The notes under the pieces are model-generated. The model had not been told where the DNA came from, made no database searches, and saw nothing but the letters and a program-made list of their open reading frames with translations. From contig CBDCWQ010000001.1 in NCBI GenBank assembly GCA_965223435.1, positions 310,001 through 374,000 on the forward strand: a stretch of DNA of 64,000 nt. The letters run 5' to 3'. The stretch is from CBDCWQ01 sp965223435 (GTDB lineage: Bacteria > Myxococcota > Kuafuiibacteriia > Kuafuiibacteriales > Kuafuiibacteriaceae). Below, piece by piece: positions 42,851 through 53,115 of the stretch. How positions within the stretch are numbered: position 1 is the first letter of the stretch; each line of letters starts with the position of its first letter. Position numbers and translations under genes: made by a program.

Positions 42851-43542
42851 TCAGCCTCGGTCGCCCTCGAGGTTCCTGGAGAATCGCTGGCCTGTCCGTC
42901 GTGCGATACTCTCAACAAACGCTGAAGAACCGAGGGGTCTGCCAGCCTTGGAACTCTTTCGAAAGAGGGTTCGCTCCTTTTCTATCGCAACCCGCACCAG
43001 CACGTCCGACCAGTTGGCAATTCGGTCATCGAGCGGCTTGATGTCTGTAGGTCCATCCGATTTCTTGGTGAGATGCGCCCGAGCGCTTGAGTACTTCCAG
43101 TCTTCGGGTCTGCGTACTATTCCCGCTACGACGGGGTTAAGGAGAACATACCAAGTAGCCGCGACCAAATGCCTCTCATCCATGGGAAAGGATGCAAACC
43201 GAGATTGCCAGAGATGTCCTTGCCAGCATTCGCGGTCATTGCTGATTCGTGCATAGCCGCAGTGGGTGCGGCCAATTGCCTTTGCGGGGAAGTCTCTGTA
43301 CTCGGAACGACTATAAGATGAACATGATTTGGCATGAGGCAATAGCACCAAATCGAAACGCCCTCACTTCGGGAATGTTTCGTCAAAATGGCAATGTAGT
43401 TTCGATAGTCTGCGTCTAAAAAGAACACTTGCTGGCGACGATTGCCCCGCTGGGTCACGTGATGAGGGACACCGGGCGCCACACTGCGGGCTCTACGAGG
43501 GCATGCAACCTGTGTCCGGCGATCGGGTTTGGAGAGTCTCAT
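42851..43542 (-). pseudogene. Frameshifted REP-associated tyrosine transposase (RAYT)
   Basis: The N-terminal part (MRLSKPDRRTQVA..., then PHHVTQRGNRRQQVFF) and HUH motif PNHVHLIVVP lie in one frame from ATG 43542, and the rest (AIGRTHCGYARI, WQGHLWQSRFASFPMDE, ATWYVLLNPVVAGIV with the catalytic Tyr) lies in another. The junction is near 43286-43290, in a GGGG run. The reading ETS|xAKAIGRTH is restored by adding a single base, so one deletion explains the break. RAYTs are Y1-type single-strand DNA transposases that act on neighbouring REP hairpins. Repeats flank the gene on both sides in opposite orientations. It may be a decayed element, or a sequencing error in a homopolymer. Confidence 0.85.
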
Positions 43543-43580
43543 CACAACCGCTCGAAATTCGTTCGGGGCGGTTGGTGCGG

Positions 43581-43657
43581 GTAAATAATAGTGCCTGTCC
43601 CCTATGATGTGCGCGAGTCCCCTATGATGTGCGCGACGTCCCCTATGATGTGCGCGA
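43581..43657. repeat. Short-repeat array, right flank of the RAYT gene
   Basis: Three copies of a 20-bp unit, GTCCCCTATGATGTGCGCGA, at 43597-43616, 43617-43636 and 43638-43657 (one extra base before the third), preceded by GTAAATAATAGTGCCT. Read on the minus strand, this is unit repeats followed by AGGCACTATTATTTAC, a mirror image of the left-hand array. The pair probably marks the ends of the RAYT element. Confidence 0.8.
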
Positions 43658-43981
43658 CAGCTTGCGGCATGACTCGATGAACGCGCACGTTGAGTGGCTC
43701 GTAGATCGCACCCTGGCGGCGGCTCGCGGCCGGCCACCAAGAATGTTGGAAGGAAACCGGTGCCGGGACCAGGTCGTCGGGTGACATGTCAAGATCCACC
43801 GCCCGGTGTCGCCCTGATGGGAGCTGGCGTATCTCCTTTCGATTCTTGTTTGTTGCGGAAGGAAAAATGGAAAAAGAGACACCGCTTGGGTGTTCTCAGG
43901 CCTGCAATGTGGATTTACGTGGTTTGAGGGTTGCCCTCTGGACGCTCACCCTGTAGGCCAGCCAGCATGTGTGGTGCGACC
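43658..43981. other. Spacer upstream of the giant subtilisin-like gene
   Basis: A 324-bp stretch between the RAYT array and the ATG of the giant gene. It should hold that gene's promoter. It has an open frame only by chance; I see no RNA gene or hairpin of note. Confidence 0.4.
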
Positions 43982-46900
43982 ATGCGAAAGCAGGAGGATC
44001 ATGGGTGCCGGTCTTTTGGTGCTTCTTGGCTGGCGCGTTTTGTCAAACGATCGTTTCGATTTCCGCTGTCGATTGAAACGTCTTGTTCGTCTGGGCAACA
44101 ATTTTGCACCAGACGGGTGGATGCGAGCCTCTTGCTGAGTGTGTTGTTTTGTCTCGGTCTAAGTGGTGTCGAGCCTGCCCGAGTTTGGGCAAGGGAGAAC
44201 ACATGCGTTTTTGGGTTGGACACGGGGTGGAGTCTGGTTGCGGTGACGGGAGAACTTCGTTCTGACTCACCTGATTTGGATTTGCTTGTTTGGCCGAAGG
44301 GTCCTGAGGGTGCAGCCGAGGAGGGGCTAAGGTGGGTGCACAGTCAGGTTGCGATCCAAGCATCCGGCGGGTGTCTTCAGTCTCAGCCTTCGGTGTTGCT
44401 CGGGCCTGGATGGAACGCGGTCAGAATGGCTTACCCCTCACGCTTCGAGCATCCCAAAGTTTTGGCGATCAAGGTTTGGAACGGGGAGCAAAACAGGTAC
44501 CGCGACCTTTCGCGCGGCACCCGTCTCGTTAAGGATCAAGTATACTGGGTGCGGTTGGACGACAAGCTGGGCGTCGGTCTCTCCCGCGAAGAGTTGTTCT
44601 CAAGGGTTGGAGCACTGGACAACCGCGAGCACCCATCGAGCCTGGTGTCTCTGCCGCCCGGGCCTTCTCGCATTTCTGCGCCGCACGGGCTTCAGGCCGT
44701 GTTTCAGAATGGCACCGTTCGTCTGGGGTGGAAGCCATCGAAGAACGGATTGGGCGTGGGGGGGCGGGCGCAAAAGAGTGTGTTCCGGACGCGGGTCTAT
44801 CGAAATGGGGAGCCGATTGCGCTTGTGTCCACCGATGTCTACGAGGATGTGCCCCCAGTGAAGGGGGTTGTGCAGTATGCCGTGACCACGGTGGTGGAAA
44901 GCGAAGAGGGCATCCAACAAGAGTCTCTACGCTCCGAAGGGCTTCGTGTGGATGTCGCGCAAGAAACGCGCGTGCCGTCTTGGGGCGCCTTCGGGCCATC
45001 TTACCTCGCTGCGGAAGGGCGAAGTGCTATGGCTTTGCCACAGATAGCCGTCTCGGCCCTCCAGGGGACGTTGATGGTTCATGCGGTGTTTCTAGAAGCG
45101 GGTCGAGGTCATGTAACCGATCGCATTTGGTATCTTCGGAGCGCGAAAGCGGGTCAACAAGGCTCATGGAGCATCCCGAGGGTGGTGGCAAAAGCGCAAC
45201 CGGGAATGGGTCTGAACCACTTGACGTTGGCCGCGCGAGGGGCGGCGGTGGCTATTGGCTGGATGGATGCACCGCTGGCGCCAAGTTCTGACGATACAGT
45301 GGCTCATCGGGTTCAGGTTCTTGAAAGCCATGATGCGGGTGAAGGGTGGATCCGGGCGAACGATTTCGATGGCGTGCCGGCCCAGGTTCGCAAGAGCTTG
45401 ACCTGGACGCGGGGTCTTTCCATGGCCTACGGTGTCGGCGGGGCACTTCATTTCGCATGGGGTGAAGGAAACAAAACCTACTATCAAGAAGGTCTTCAGG
45501 GGGATCCGGTCAACGTGTTTGATCGGACCCATCGTTCAGAGGACGAACGGGTCTACTATCTGGCTCAGATTCCACGGAATGAGCAGTCGACGTGCGCCTG
45601 TCCCGAATGCTGGTGTGAGGAGTCCTACTCAAGGTCTCGACCGAGTTGGACGGATGAACGTGTGGTTCGGATGCCTTCGCTTCATGTGGACGAACACCAC
45701 GTGACCTTGGTTGCCCGACAGATTCGCCGATGGGACAACCAGGCGGTTCCCAATCCTCTATGGGCGGCGATGCTGGCCAACCCTATCTATGATCAGAAGG
45801 TTCTCCTGCAAGATCGACCCACGAGATACGTGGTGGGTTGGCAAGCGGTGTGGAAGCGCGCCTACGAACCCGAGGACGAGGCAGAGCTCTTTGCCCTGGG
45901 GCATACCTACCAGTATCTCTACGAGGGGCGTTGGGATGAAAGAGATCAGATTCTTGTCGCCCGGCGTCCATTGGAAGGGCGCTCTGGCGATTCCGGGCGC
46001 TCGGTAGGCGACCCGGCGGGTTCCCGCGCCCAGGCGGCCGAGTGGGTCTTTTCGACGGTAGACACCATCGCCGACGCGGGGCTCAACGATGGTGTCTCCC
46101 ACCCGCAAGTTTGGACCGCGCCCGGAGGCCGCGTCTACGTCGCATACGAGCGCGGACCTTCGGCCGACCCGAACGCCTGGCCGGGGAATGTGGTGGCGTT
46201 ATCCTACTCCGATGATGGCGCAAAAACGTGGTCTTTGCCGACGGAGGTCTCCGCCGGCTACATGCCTCGCCTGGCGGGAAGCGAACACGTTCTGCAGATT
46301 TTGACCTATGTCCCGGAGGTCTCGAAAGACGGGCAAGGTGGGACCCCCTCCGGGGTCATCCGGGTCGCGCGGCGTACCGCGGACGGACGGGTCCTACACC
46401 AGACGATCGGCGAGGTTGTTCAACCTATCCACTGGAAGACCCACGGCCCAAAGGCGGATCGGCTCGGAGGCGTTCCTGCGCTTGTGGGCTACAAGGATCT
46501 CTTTTTGGCGGCCTGGATCCGGCGGGCGGAGCTGCCGAGCCGTGGCGAGGGTTTGATGATGGCCCGGGCCACCAGCCTTTTGGAGTCAGAAGTGGTTCCG
46601 CGCGTGGATCTCAGCCCATTGGGGCCCGTGAGGTCAGGGCGGGCAACGCAGTTTAGGCTGCGTATCGAGAACCAGTACCACATGGCGACGGCCGGACGTC
46701 TGGGGCCGGTGGCGCTTCCGGACGCTTCCGGAAGAAGCCTTAAGGTAGGGCCGTGGTCCGCGCCGGAGCTTCCTGAAGCGACCGGAACAAACCTCAAGGC
46801 GGAGCTGCTGCCGCCGCTGGGCGAAAGCGGCGTCTCGGGGGCCGCGATGGTGTGGGCTTCGGTGAATGCACTCGACGGTGAGGCCACGCTTCAGGTGTCG

Positions 46901-49900
46901 ACAACCGACGAGGGGCTCAATACGTCGGTGCGAGTGCCGGTTGGCCGGTCCGATGCGTCTGGAAACTACGAGCGAGCGGTCACGCTCAGAGATCGGCTCT
47001 ACAACGCTGAAATCGGTGTCCAGCGCGAGTTTGTCAAAGACACCAGCAACTCCGATACCGAACATCTCGCGGCGTTTGAGCGTGTGTGGGTCTACACCCA
47101 AGCCATTGCGTTGGCACAGGCAGTTCGCCAAGATGCCCGAGCGCGCGCTCGCCAGTTGGCCGGCTGGTTGTGTGACCACGCGGTCTGGGATCATGCCTCA
47201 AGCCCGCCCTCGATTCTCGGCTGGAATTTTTCCCAGAACACAAAAAACGATGGGTGGAAAGACGTCCGTTTGGTGACCGGCGCCAGCGCCTGGGCGGTCC
47301 ACGCCCTCGGCCAGTTTGTCGCATCCAAGGCCTACGCGCTGGGCGAGGCCTCGGACGCGGGGTCCGAAGGAAGAAGGCCACTCCTGGAGTGCTACCAGGC
47401 GTCTTTTCGGGGCATGCTGCAGAACTTCGGGGAGGGAGGCTTGGTGGGTGCGGGTCTGAGCGTGCCTTCGCTCACCCACAAAGGGACAGGCACCGAGTAT
47501 TACCGAGAACTCGATGATTTGGGATATGAGGTGGCGCCCGAACGGGTTCGGGTGACGCATGTCGTAGCCGAACATAACCTCGATGTGCTCGCCGTACTCA
47601 ACGCAGCCCTGAAACACCCCGAGCTTTCTGGGCTCCCCGCCGCCAAGATTCGGACACAACGAGATCGACTACGAAATGCGATCTTTGAACTCTTGTGGGA
47701 TCCAGACCAGAATCGATTCATCACCGGCGGCGATTTTAATCGCGAAGGCGAATTTCAAAAGAGTCCGTTTTCCGCCGTCGACAACTGTAGTTGGCTTTCT
47801 TTGTCGGTGGACTACGCTACGTTGGGCGACAAAAGGCAGTCCAAGCTTGCGGCCTGCCTGCACTACACGGTGCGTGCTTTTGTCAAGAAACTCTCTTTCA
47901 CCGACGATCCCCACGAAAAACAGTATCTCGGGACCCACTATTTTCCCTGGGATTTCCGAGATCCCTATATCGATTTGGCGCCTGAAGATCAGGCCAAACA
48001 GCCCAAGTCATATCATCTGGAAGCCACCGCTGGCGTGATTTTGGGCCTTTGGCGCTTCGCGGAACAAAGCGATCATCCCGATGCATCCTATTTTCGAGAT
48101 GTGGGCAACACCTTGTGGTCCGAAATGCAAACCTTTGTTGTGGACCATGGCTTTGTGTATTCCAGTCGGCGGATCCAGAATCTCTCGACGCGTCTCGAAT
48201 CAAGTACGGCGGCCATTTGGTTCATCGATGTGCAGGATGCTTCCTTGCAAAGGCCAGGTTTTTCGGACCGGCCCCTCAAGCGTTACGCTCGGGTGGTCGA
48301 TCCCGAGGCCAAAGAAGGGGATGGGGATGGACACGGTTCGAGGATCCAGCCTCTGGCTTGGGCACCAGGAAACGCGATGGTGCCGGCGGTGGTGTCCCGT
48401 ACCGAAGTAGAGGCGGTGCTCATCCAAGCGCGAAGAGCGCTCACACTGGGGCAGGACCGCGAAGAGCCCGACGTGGCCGACCCGGGGATTTGGGCCCCCC
48501 GGCCGATGGTGGACTTGTCACATCATACTGATTATCACAACCCCGGTCACCCGCATATCGGCTTCCTCGACCGGGATATCGACTTGCCTGAAGCCTGGTC
48601 GATTGTTTCGGACCCTGGGGAGGTGGTGGTCGCGGTCATCGATACCGGCGTGAAGCTTGATGACGATCGGCTTCGTTTTTGGACGAACCCGGGAGAAACT
48701 GAAGATGGTGTTGACAACGATGGCAATGGATACCGAGACGATATTCACGGCTGGGACGTGGTGGACAATGACCCTGACCCGGACGACGAAAACGTGGAGT
48801 TGCATGGCACCCAGGTCGCCGTTCGGCTTGCGGGCATTGCCGAGCCTGGAGGCCAGTTTGTAGGCGTGGCCCCGGGCGCGCGCGTCATGCCGGTGCGAGC
48901 CTTCTCTAGCGGCGGTGGAAGCGACACAGCAGGGGTTGTGGCGGCCATCGATTATGTCGTCAAGATGAAGGCTCGCTTCAATCGAGGCGAGGGGGGCGCC
49001 GACGTTCGGGTGATCAACCTCAGCGCGGGCTCTAACCTGAATCCCTTCTCATGGGATATCCTTTTTTGGCCCGACCTGTTTCTTCGTCTGCAAGGTGCCT
49101 TGTCCCGCGCCGCGGATGAAGGGATCTTGGTTGTAGGGGGAACGGCCAATATGACCGGGGTGATCTCTTTACCGGGAGAGCTAGAGGCCGACAACTTCGT
49201 GGCGGCCTTGGGCACCACCGCGGACGACGCGGTGGCAGAAGGGTCGATGCGTGGGCCTCGCATTGAAATCGCGGCCCCTAGCTACCACCGGGTCGATGCC
49301 GATGTTGTGCAGTTGGGAAACAGCTTTGCTGCTCCCCTCGTGTCCGGAACCGCGCTCTTGGCGTGGCAGGTTGCCCCAGACGCGAGTCCCAAGGAGATTC
49401 GACAAGCGATCCTCGACGGTGTGGACCTTCTCCCTGGCCTCCAGGATGCGACCAGCAGTGGCGGCAGGCTCAATGTGTTTCGGACCTTGCAGCACCTTCG
49501 TCTCATGGCGCCCTTGGAATCTTCGGACGAGCTGAGGCGCCAATCTTCCATCGAGGACAAGATTGAAACACAGGACGCGAAGGTGCGTTACATCCTTCGG
49601 CTTCCGCCCCATCTGCGCCTTCGCGTGACGGTGGAGCCGCTTTGGCTCGATGCGGCGACCAGGCCTACGCTGTGGCCGGTCTTAGAACGCGTTCGGCCGA
49701 ATGGCGACTCGCGCACGGTGCATGCCGACGCGGTGGGGGCACCCATCGTTATCGGACCTGAGGCGACGGTTCAAAAGGGCCGAGATCGAGCCCACCAGTT
49801 CATTATCTCCGGTCGGGACGGAACGACCGGGCCGTTTCGACTTCGGGTCGCCTTGTCGAAGGCGGCGGAGGTGTTGACGTCGTCTCCGGGTCCCTCCCTT

Positions 49901-52900
49901 GACGCCCTCGCAGCGGAGGCGTTGGCCTGGACGGCCCAAGGGGACTTGGCCGCGGCGACCGAGGCGGTGTCCGCGATTTTGGCCGCTTCTCCGTTTGGTG
50001 ACGAATCGCGTGATCTGGCCGATGCCACACTCGCGGCCTATGCGCTGGGTGTTTTTCTTGAGCGGTTTGGCGTGGATGGGGATCGTATCCACGTGACCCG
50101 AGCTCTTTTCCGTGGCTTGCCGGACCTGGTGGAGCGACTTTCGGCGGGCGGGGAAGCGGCCGACGAGACGCGGACTCAAGTCTATGCAGTGTTCCTTTTT
50201 GATGCCGCGATTCGGATTTGGACACGGGTGTATCCGGACACGGTTCGCATCTGGGAAGGGCTTCGGCAGCGCCTGGAAGCATCGCTTCTTGGGTCCCACT
50301 GGGATGAAGAACGCCATCTACCGTTCTTTTCCGCTTCCTCGGAGGGCGACGCCCAGGAAGGCGAACGCACTGACGCCGTGGTGTACGGGCTGTTTTTGAT
50401 CGCCCGAGGGCAACTTGCGCGGGCACGGGCGCTTCTCATGGCCGTTGCGGACAAAGACCCGTCTTCTTGGCCACACAGGGACGAAGCCGAAAGCTGGGCG
50501 GATACCGATGGGGCCTTGCTTCTTCTGTGGCGTGCTGCCGGGGCCTTTGACCCACGATTCGAACAAGTGGCCCTCACGGGTTTCGCTGAAGGATTGGCCG
50601 GCGGCGACCCCTCCGGGCTCGCACCCGCGACGCTCCTTTTGGCGCACCAGCCGGCCGGCGTATGGGGTGTCCACGTGGGTCCGAACGTTTGGGTGGAAGG
50701 TGGAGGCCCGCCGGGCGTGGATGAAGACCCTCGCCCGGACCTGAGGTCCGGTGCCGATCGTCAAGGCGGCGTTCCCTGGGCCCAATGGGAAGCTCGGTTG
50801 CGCGCGCGGGCGGCCGAAGCATGGCTCGGCCTTTTGGTATCAGGGCCTGAAGGGCATCACTTTGACTACTGGTTTCGGCGCTTGCACGAGGTTCGCATCG
50901 CAACCGCCGAGGTCGGGGCCCGAAGACCTGTCAGGTCGTGGCTCTCAACCTACGAACAGCAGGACTTTGCGCGGGGCATAGAGGACACCGTATCGCTCTT
51001 GGGGGCGCCATGTTCGGGCCCATCCTTAACTGCTTTTGGCTTTGAAAATCTCGGCGCGGATGCCCTCGAGTCGGTTCTCGGTGTGTCTTGTGGACTTTTC
51101 GGTCGGGTGTTTCAGGAGCGCTTGGCAGGGCGTGTCGGTTCGAGCCCGACGCTTCTCGGTCTGGTCATGGACAATGAGGCGCCGGTCTGGTCGTTTGCCG
51201 AATTGGTTCGAAGCGTCACCGAGGCCCGCCCTGAACTGACCTCGAGCGAGGGCGCAGAACCCGGGTTTCGTTTGGGCAACGTCGATGCCGCGTTTCAGGA
51301 GGGGCCTGAGTCTCGGTACCCAGGTACCTGGAGACTCTTGGCGTCTCGCTGCCGACTCGAAGGAGGCCCTGAGCTGTGTCCTTCGACGAATAGGTTGAGT
51401 TCTCAAGCAACGCCGGACGAGCTTCGGGTGGCGCTGGTGGCACGTTTTGAGGCCGCCCTGGACGAGGGTCTCAAGGCGTGGCTTGAAGGAAAAAATCGAT
51501 CGGTGGTCTATCAGCTCTATGGGACCGATGGCCTGGAGGCCCTGAACCCCGGTGCCCCCGTTTATGGGGACCGTAAGAACATGGAGCTTCGATTCTTGCT
51601 CCAACACGACGTCCCCGTTGACTGGCGGTTTTGGGAGGCTCCGGTGGATGTTCGTGGGCTTCGCCTCGACGAAGCGCGTGCCAAAAACGTCCGTTGGATG
51701 CGGCGCCTGATCAATGAGAAAGCCGGTGGGCATCTGGCTCAGGTGGCGATGCGCCTCCGAAGCACAACCGTTTCGCTACACCGGTGGATGCTCTTTGGCG
51801 AGATTGACGAGGCGGAGTTTGAGGCTCTCAAAGCGCATTATTTACTCGGTGACGAGGCGCAGGATTGGCAAGGCCGATTTCATCTAAGCCCGAGTCCAGC
51901 TCAAGACGCCAAGTCTCTGCCGTCGGATCCTCCGATGGACGGTCATACCTTGGTCTCGGGAGAAGGCGACTTGTCTGTTCTCGACGCTGAGGCGGAGCGT
52001 ATTGTGCCCCACCAGGAGAGGCTTCAGTTGGCGGGTGTGCATCACGCAGTAAAACCAGCCTGTGGGCCATTTGGTCTCATCCTCAGGGACCCCAGAAGCG
52101 GCAAGGAATTGTTGGCGATGGACGAAAACGGCCCGCGTGATGTGGATATTTCATTGCTCCTCCCCAGGCTGCGCGACGCCCTGCTTGCGGATGACCTCGA
52201 GGATCACCGTGGTTCAGCACCGGAGACGATCGAGGTTTTGACCGCGGAGGGGGTCGGACTGGGAACAGTGGGTGTGCTGGTGGAACCGCGGCCGGATGGG
52301 AGCGGCCACGCGGACATGCGCCTTCGTTTCCGCCTGCCGCGCGACACCGCCCCGCATTGCGATCTTCCAGCAGTGTTTGCTGTGCTCGGCAACGCGCTCC
52401 CATCGGTTAACTTGAACGACCCGCTCGGCTCCGAGAATGAGCTTGTGGCTCAAAGGTTCTTCACTGTGGACTTGACGCCTTCCATCATTGGCGTAGCTAC
52501 GGGTGTCGCCGGGGCGGCTCACTTTTACTACACCATCGAGTCCTTGGTGGCGTCTTCCCCGGATCCCGAATCCCATCCGCTCTACGGAACAGCGGACCTG
52601 ATTGCGACCGTGTTCATCATGGTGGGTGTTGTGTCTGGTTTTGCGGGTTCAACGCTGACGGCGATCGCTCCAAGGTACGTGGGATGGGCATCGACAGCCG
52701 TCGTGATGTCCGCAGCCTGGTATGCCATTTGGACTCTTATCGAAAACAAATACGGTGATCGTGGCTTTGACAGGGGGGTCCGCTCCGTTGGCGTTCATGA
52801 CGATGGGAGCACCCACGGCACGATTGTCCTCGACGAAAAGTATATCGAGTTGACAACCAAGGTTTCACTGTATGACAACCCGCTCCACTTCGAATTCGAA

Positions 52901-52945
52901 CCGTGGTTCAATCTCGCCCCCGAGTGGGAGGCCGAGGCCCACTAA
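43982..52945 (+). CDS. Giant exported protein with subtilisin (S8) domain and C-terminal membrane helices
   Basis: Encodes 2987 residues from ATG 43982, behind GCAGGA-like context. The hydrophobic segment (LLLSVLFCLGLSG...RVWA) is a plausible signal, although the n-region before it is unusually long. Next come Ig-like stretches (SLPPGPSRISAPHGL, then VRLGW), a Cys cluster CACPECWC near residue 540 and BNR-like SYSDDGAKTWSLP near residue 745. Around residues 1000-1480 is a helical region like six-hairpin glycosidases. A complete subtilisin triad follows: D1554 in VIDTGVK, H1608 in LHGTQVA, S1781 in LGNSFAAP. The last 170 residues have about three transmembrane helices. The multidomain layout suggests a surface-attached protease or processing enzyme. 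Its stop codon TAA is the first triplet of a palindromic element. Confidence 0.85.
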   Translation: MRKQEDHGCRSFGASWLARFVKRSFRFPLSIETSCSSGQQFCTRRVDASLLLSVLFCLGLSGVEPARVWARENTCVFGLDTGWSLVAVTGELRSDSPDLDLLVWPKGPEGAAEEGLRWVHSQVAIQASGGCLQSQPSVLLGPGWNAVRMAYPSRFEHPKVLAIKVWNGEQNRYRDLSRGTRLVKDQVYWVRLDDKLGVGLSREELFSRVGALDNREHPSSLVSLPPGPSRISAPHGLQAVFQNGTVRLGWKPSKNGLGVGGRAQKSVFRTRVYRNGEPIALVSTDVYEDVPPVKGVVQYAVTTVVESEEGIQQESLRSEGLRVDVAQETRVPSWGAFGPSYLAAEGRSAMALPQIAVSALQGTLMVHAVFLEAGRGHVTDRIWYLRSAKAGQQGSWSIPRVVAKAQPGMGLNHLTLAARGAAVAIGWMDAPLAPSSDDTVAHRVQVLESHDAGEGWIRANDFDGVPAQVRKSLTWTRGLSMAYGVGGALHFAWGEGNKTYYQEGLQGDPVNVFDRTHRSEDERVYYLAQIPRNEQSTCACPECWCEESYSRSRPSWTDERVVRMPSLHVDEHHVTLVARQIRRWDNQAVPNPLWAAMLANPIYDQKVLLQDRPTRYVVGWQAVWKRAYEPEDEAELFALGHTYQYLYEGRWDERDQILVARRPLEGRSGDSGRSVGDPAGSRAQAAEWVFSTVDTIADAGLNDGVSHPQVWTAPGGRVYVAYERGPSADPNAWPGNVVALSYSDDGAKTWSLPTEVSAGYMPRLAGSEHVLQILTYVPEVSKDGQGGTPSGVIRVARRTADGRVLHQTIGEVVQPIHWKTHGPKADRLGGVPALVGYKDLFLAAWIRRAELPSRGEGLMMARATSLLESEVVPRVDLSPLGPVRSGRATQFRLRIENQYHMATAGRLGPVALPDASGRSLKVGPWSAPELPEATGTNLKAELLPPLGESGVSGAAMVWASVNALDGEATLQVSTTDEGLNTSVRVPVGRSDASGNYERAVTLRDRLYNAEIGVQREFVKDTSNSDTEHLAAFERVWVYTQAIALAQAVRQDARARARQLAGWLCDHAVWDHASSPPSILGWNFSQNTKNDGWKDVRLVTGASAWAVHALGQFVASKAYALGEASDAGSEGRRPLLECYQASFRGMLQNFGEGGLVGAGLSVPSLTHKGTGTEYYRELDDLGYEVAPERVRVTHVVAEHNLDVLAVLNAALKHPELSGLPAAKIRTQRDRLRNAIFELLWDPDQNRFITGGDFNREGEFQKSPFSAVDNCSWLSLSVDYATLGDKRQSKLAACLHYTVRAFVKKLSFTDDPHEKQYLGTHYFPWDFRDPYIDLAPEDQAKQPKSYHLEATAGVILGLWRFAEQSDHPDASYFRDVGNTLWSEMQTFVVDHGFVYSSRRIQNLSTRLESSTAAIWFIDVQDASLQRPGFSDRPLKRYARVVDPEAKEGDGDGHGSRIQPLAWAPGNAMVPAVVSRTEVEAVLIQARRALTLGQDREEPDVADPGIWAPRPMVDLSHHTDYHNPGHPHIGFLDRDIDLPEAWSIVSDPGEVVVAVIDTGVKLDDDRLRFWTNPGETEDGVDNDGNGYRDDIHGWDVVDNDPDPDDENVELHGTQVAVRLAGIAEPGGQFVGVAPGARVMPVRAFSSGGGSDTAGVVAAIDYVVKMKARFNRGEGGADVRVINLSAGSNLNPFSWDILFWPDLFLRLQGALSRAADEGILVVGGTANMTGVISLPGELEADNFVAALGTTADDAVAEGSMRGPRIEIAAPSYHRVDADVVQLGNSFAAPLVSGTALLAWQVAPDASPKEIRQAILDGVDLLPGLQDATSSGGRLNVFRTLQHLRLMAPLESSDELRRQSSIEDKIETQDAKVRYILRLPPHLRLRVTVEPLWLDAATRPTLWPVLERVRPNGDSRTVHADAVGAPIVIGPEATVQKGRDRAHQFIISGRDGTTGPFRLRVALSKAAEVLTSSPGPSLDALAAEALAWTAQGDLAAATEAVSAILAASPFGDESRDLADATLAAYALGVFLERFGVDGDRIHVTRALFRGLPDLVERLSAGGEAADETRTQVYAVFLFDAAIRIWTRVYPDTVRIWEGLRQRLEASLLGSHWDEERHLPFFSASSEGDAQEGERTDAVVYGLFLIARGQLARARALLMAVADKDPSSWPHRDEAESWADTDGALLLLWRAAGAFDPRFEQVALTGFAEGLAGGDPSGLAPATLLLAHQPAGVWGVHVGPNVWVEGGGPPGVDEDPRPDLRSGADRQGGVPWAQWEARLRARAAEAWLGLLVSGPEGHHFDYWFRRLHEVRIATAEVGARRPVRSWLSTYEQQDFARGIEDTVSLLGAPCSGPSLTAFGFENLGADALESVLGVSCGLFGRVFQERLAGRVGSSPTLLGLVMDNEAPVWSFAELVRSVTEARPELTSSEGAEPGFRLGNVDAAFQEGPESRYPGTWRLLASRCRLEGGPELCPSTNRLSSQATPDELRVALVARFEAALDEGLKAWLEGKNRSVVYQLYGTDGLEALNPGAPVYGDRKNMELRFLLQHDVPVDWRFWEAPVDVRGLRLDEARAKNVRWMRRLINEKAGGHLAQVAMRLRSTTVSLHRWMLFGEIDEAEFEALKAHYLLGDEAQDWQGRFHLSPSPAQDAKSLPSDPPMDGHTLVSGEGDLSVLDAEAERIVPHQERLQLAGVHHAVKPACGPFGLILRDPRSGKELLAMDENGPRDVDISLLLPRLRDALLADDLEDHRGSAPETIEVLTAEGVGLGTVGVLVEPRPDGSGHADMRLRFRLPRDTAPHCDLPAVFAVLGNALPSVNLNDPLGSENELVAQRFFTVDLTPSIIGVATGVAGAAHFYYTIESLVASSPDPESHPLYGTADLIATVFIMVGVVSGFAGSTLTAIAPRYVGWASTAVVMSAAWYAIWTLIENKYGDRGFDRGVRSVGVHDDGSTHGTIVLDEKYIELTTKVSLYDNPLHFEFEPWFNLAPEWEAEAH

Positions 52946-53088
52946 ACAGGAACGCACACGTTCGAAGCCAGGTGCTAGGCAAAGCCGGGCCCGAGGAGCC
53001 CGCGGAGCGTACACGGAAGTACGTGAGCCGGCACCGCAGGGTCCAATGCCGCATCGTGCCTGGATCCGGACTTGTGCGTTTCTGTTTA
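52943..53088. repeat. 146-bp palindromic element starting at the stop codon of the giant gene
   Basis: Left arm 52944-52975 and right arm 53056-53087 are inverted repeats matching at 25 of 32 positions, several mismatches being G-U compatible. The middle contains GCCGGGCCCGAGGAGCCCGC and a GTAC...GTAC apex. The first three bases of the element are the TAA stop of the upstream gene. This looks like an intergenic mobile palindrome or REP-like element; the spacer to the next gene has no ORF. Confidence 0.7.
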
Positions 53089-53115
53089 AAGGCGGATGGG
53101 CGCGCGCCTACTTGC

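Noticed and set aside
42743..43657. CRISPR array
   Set aside because: Repeats are 15-20 bp, directly adjacent without unique spacers, and flank a transposase; no cas genes are present.
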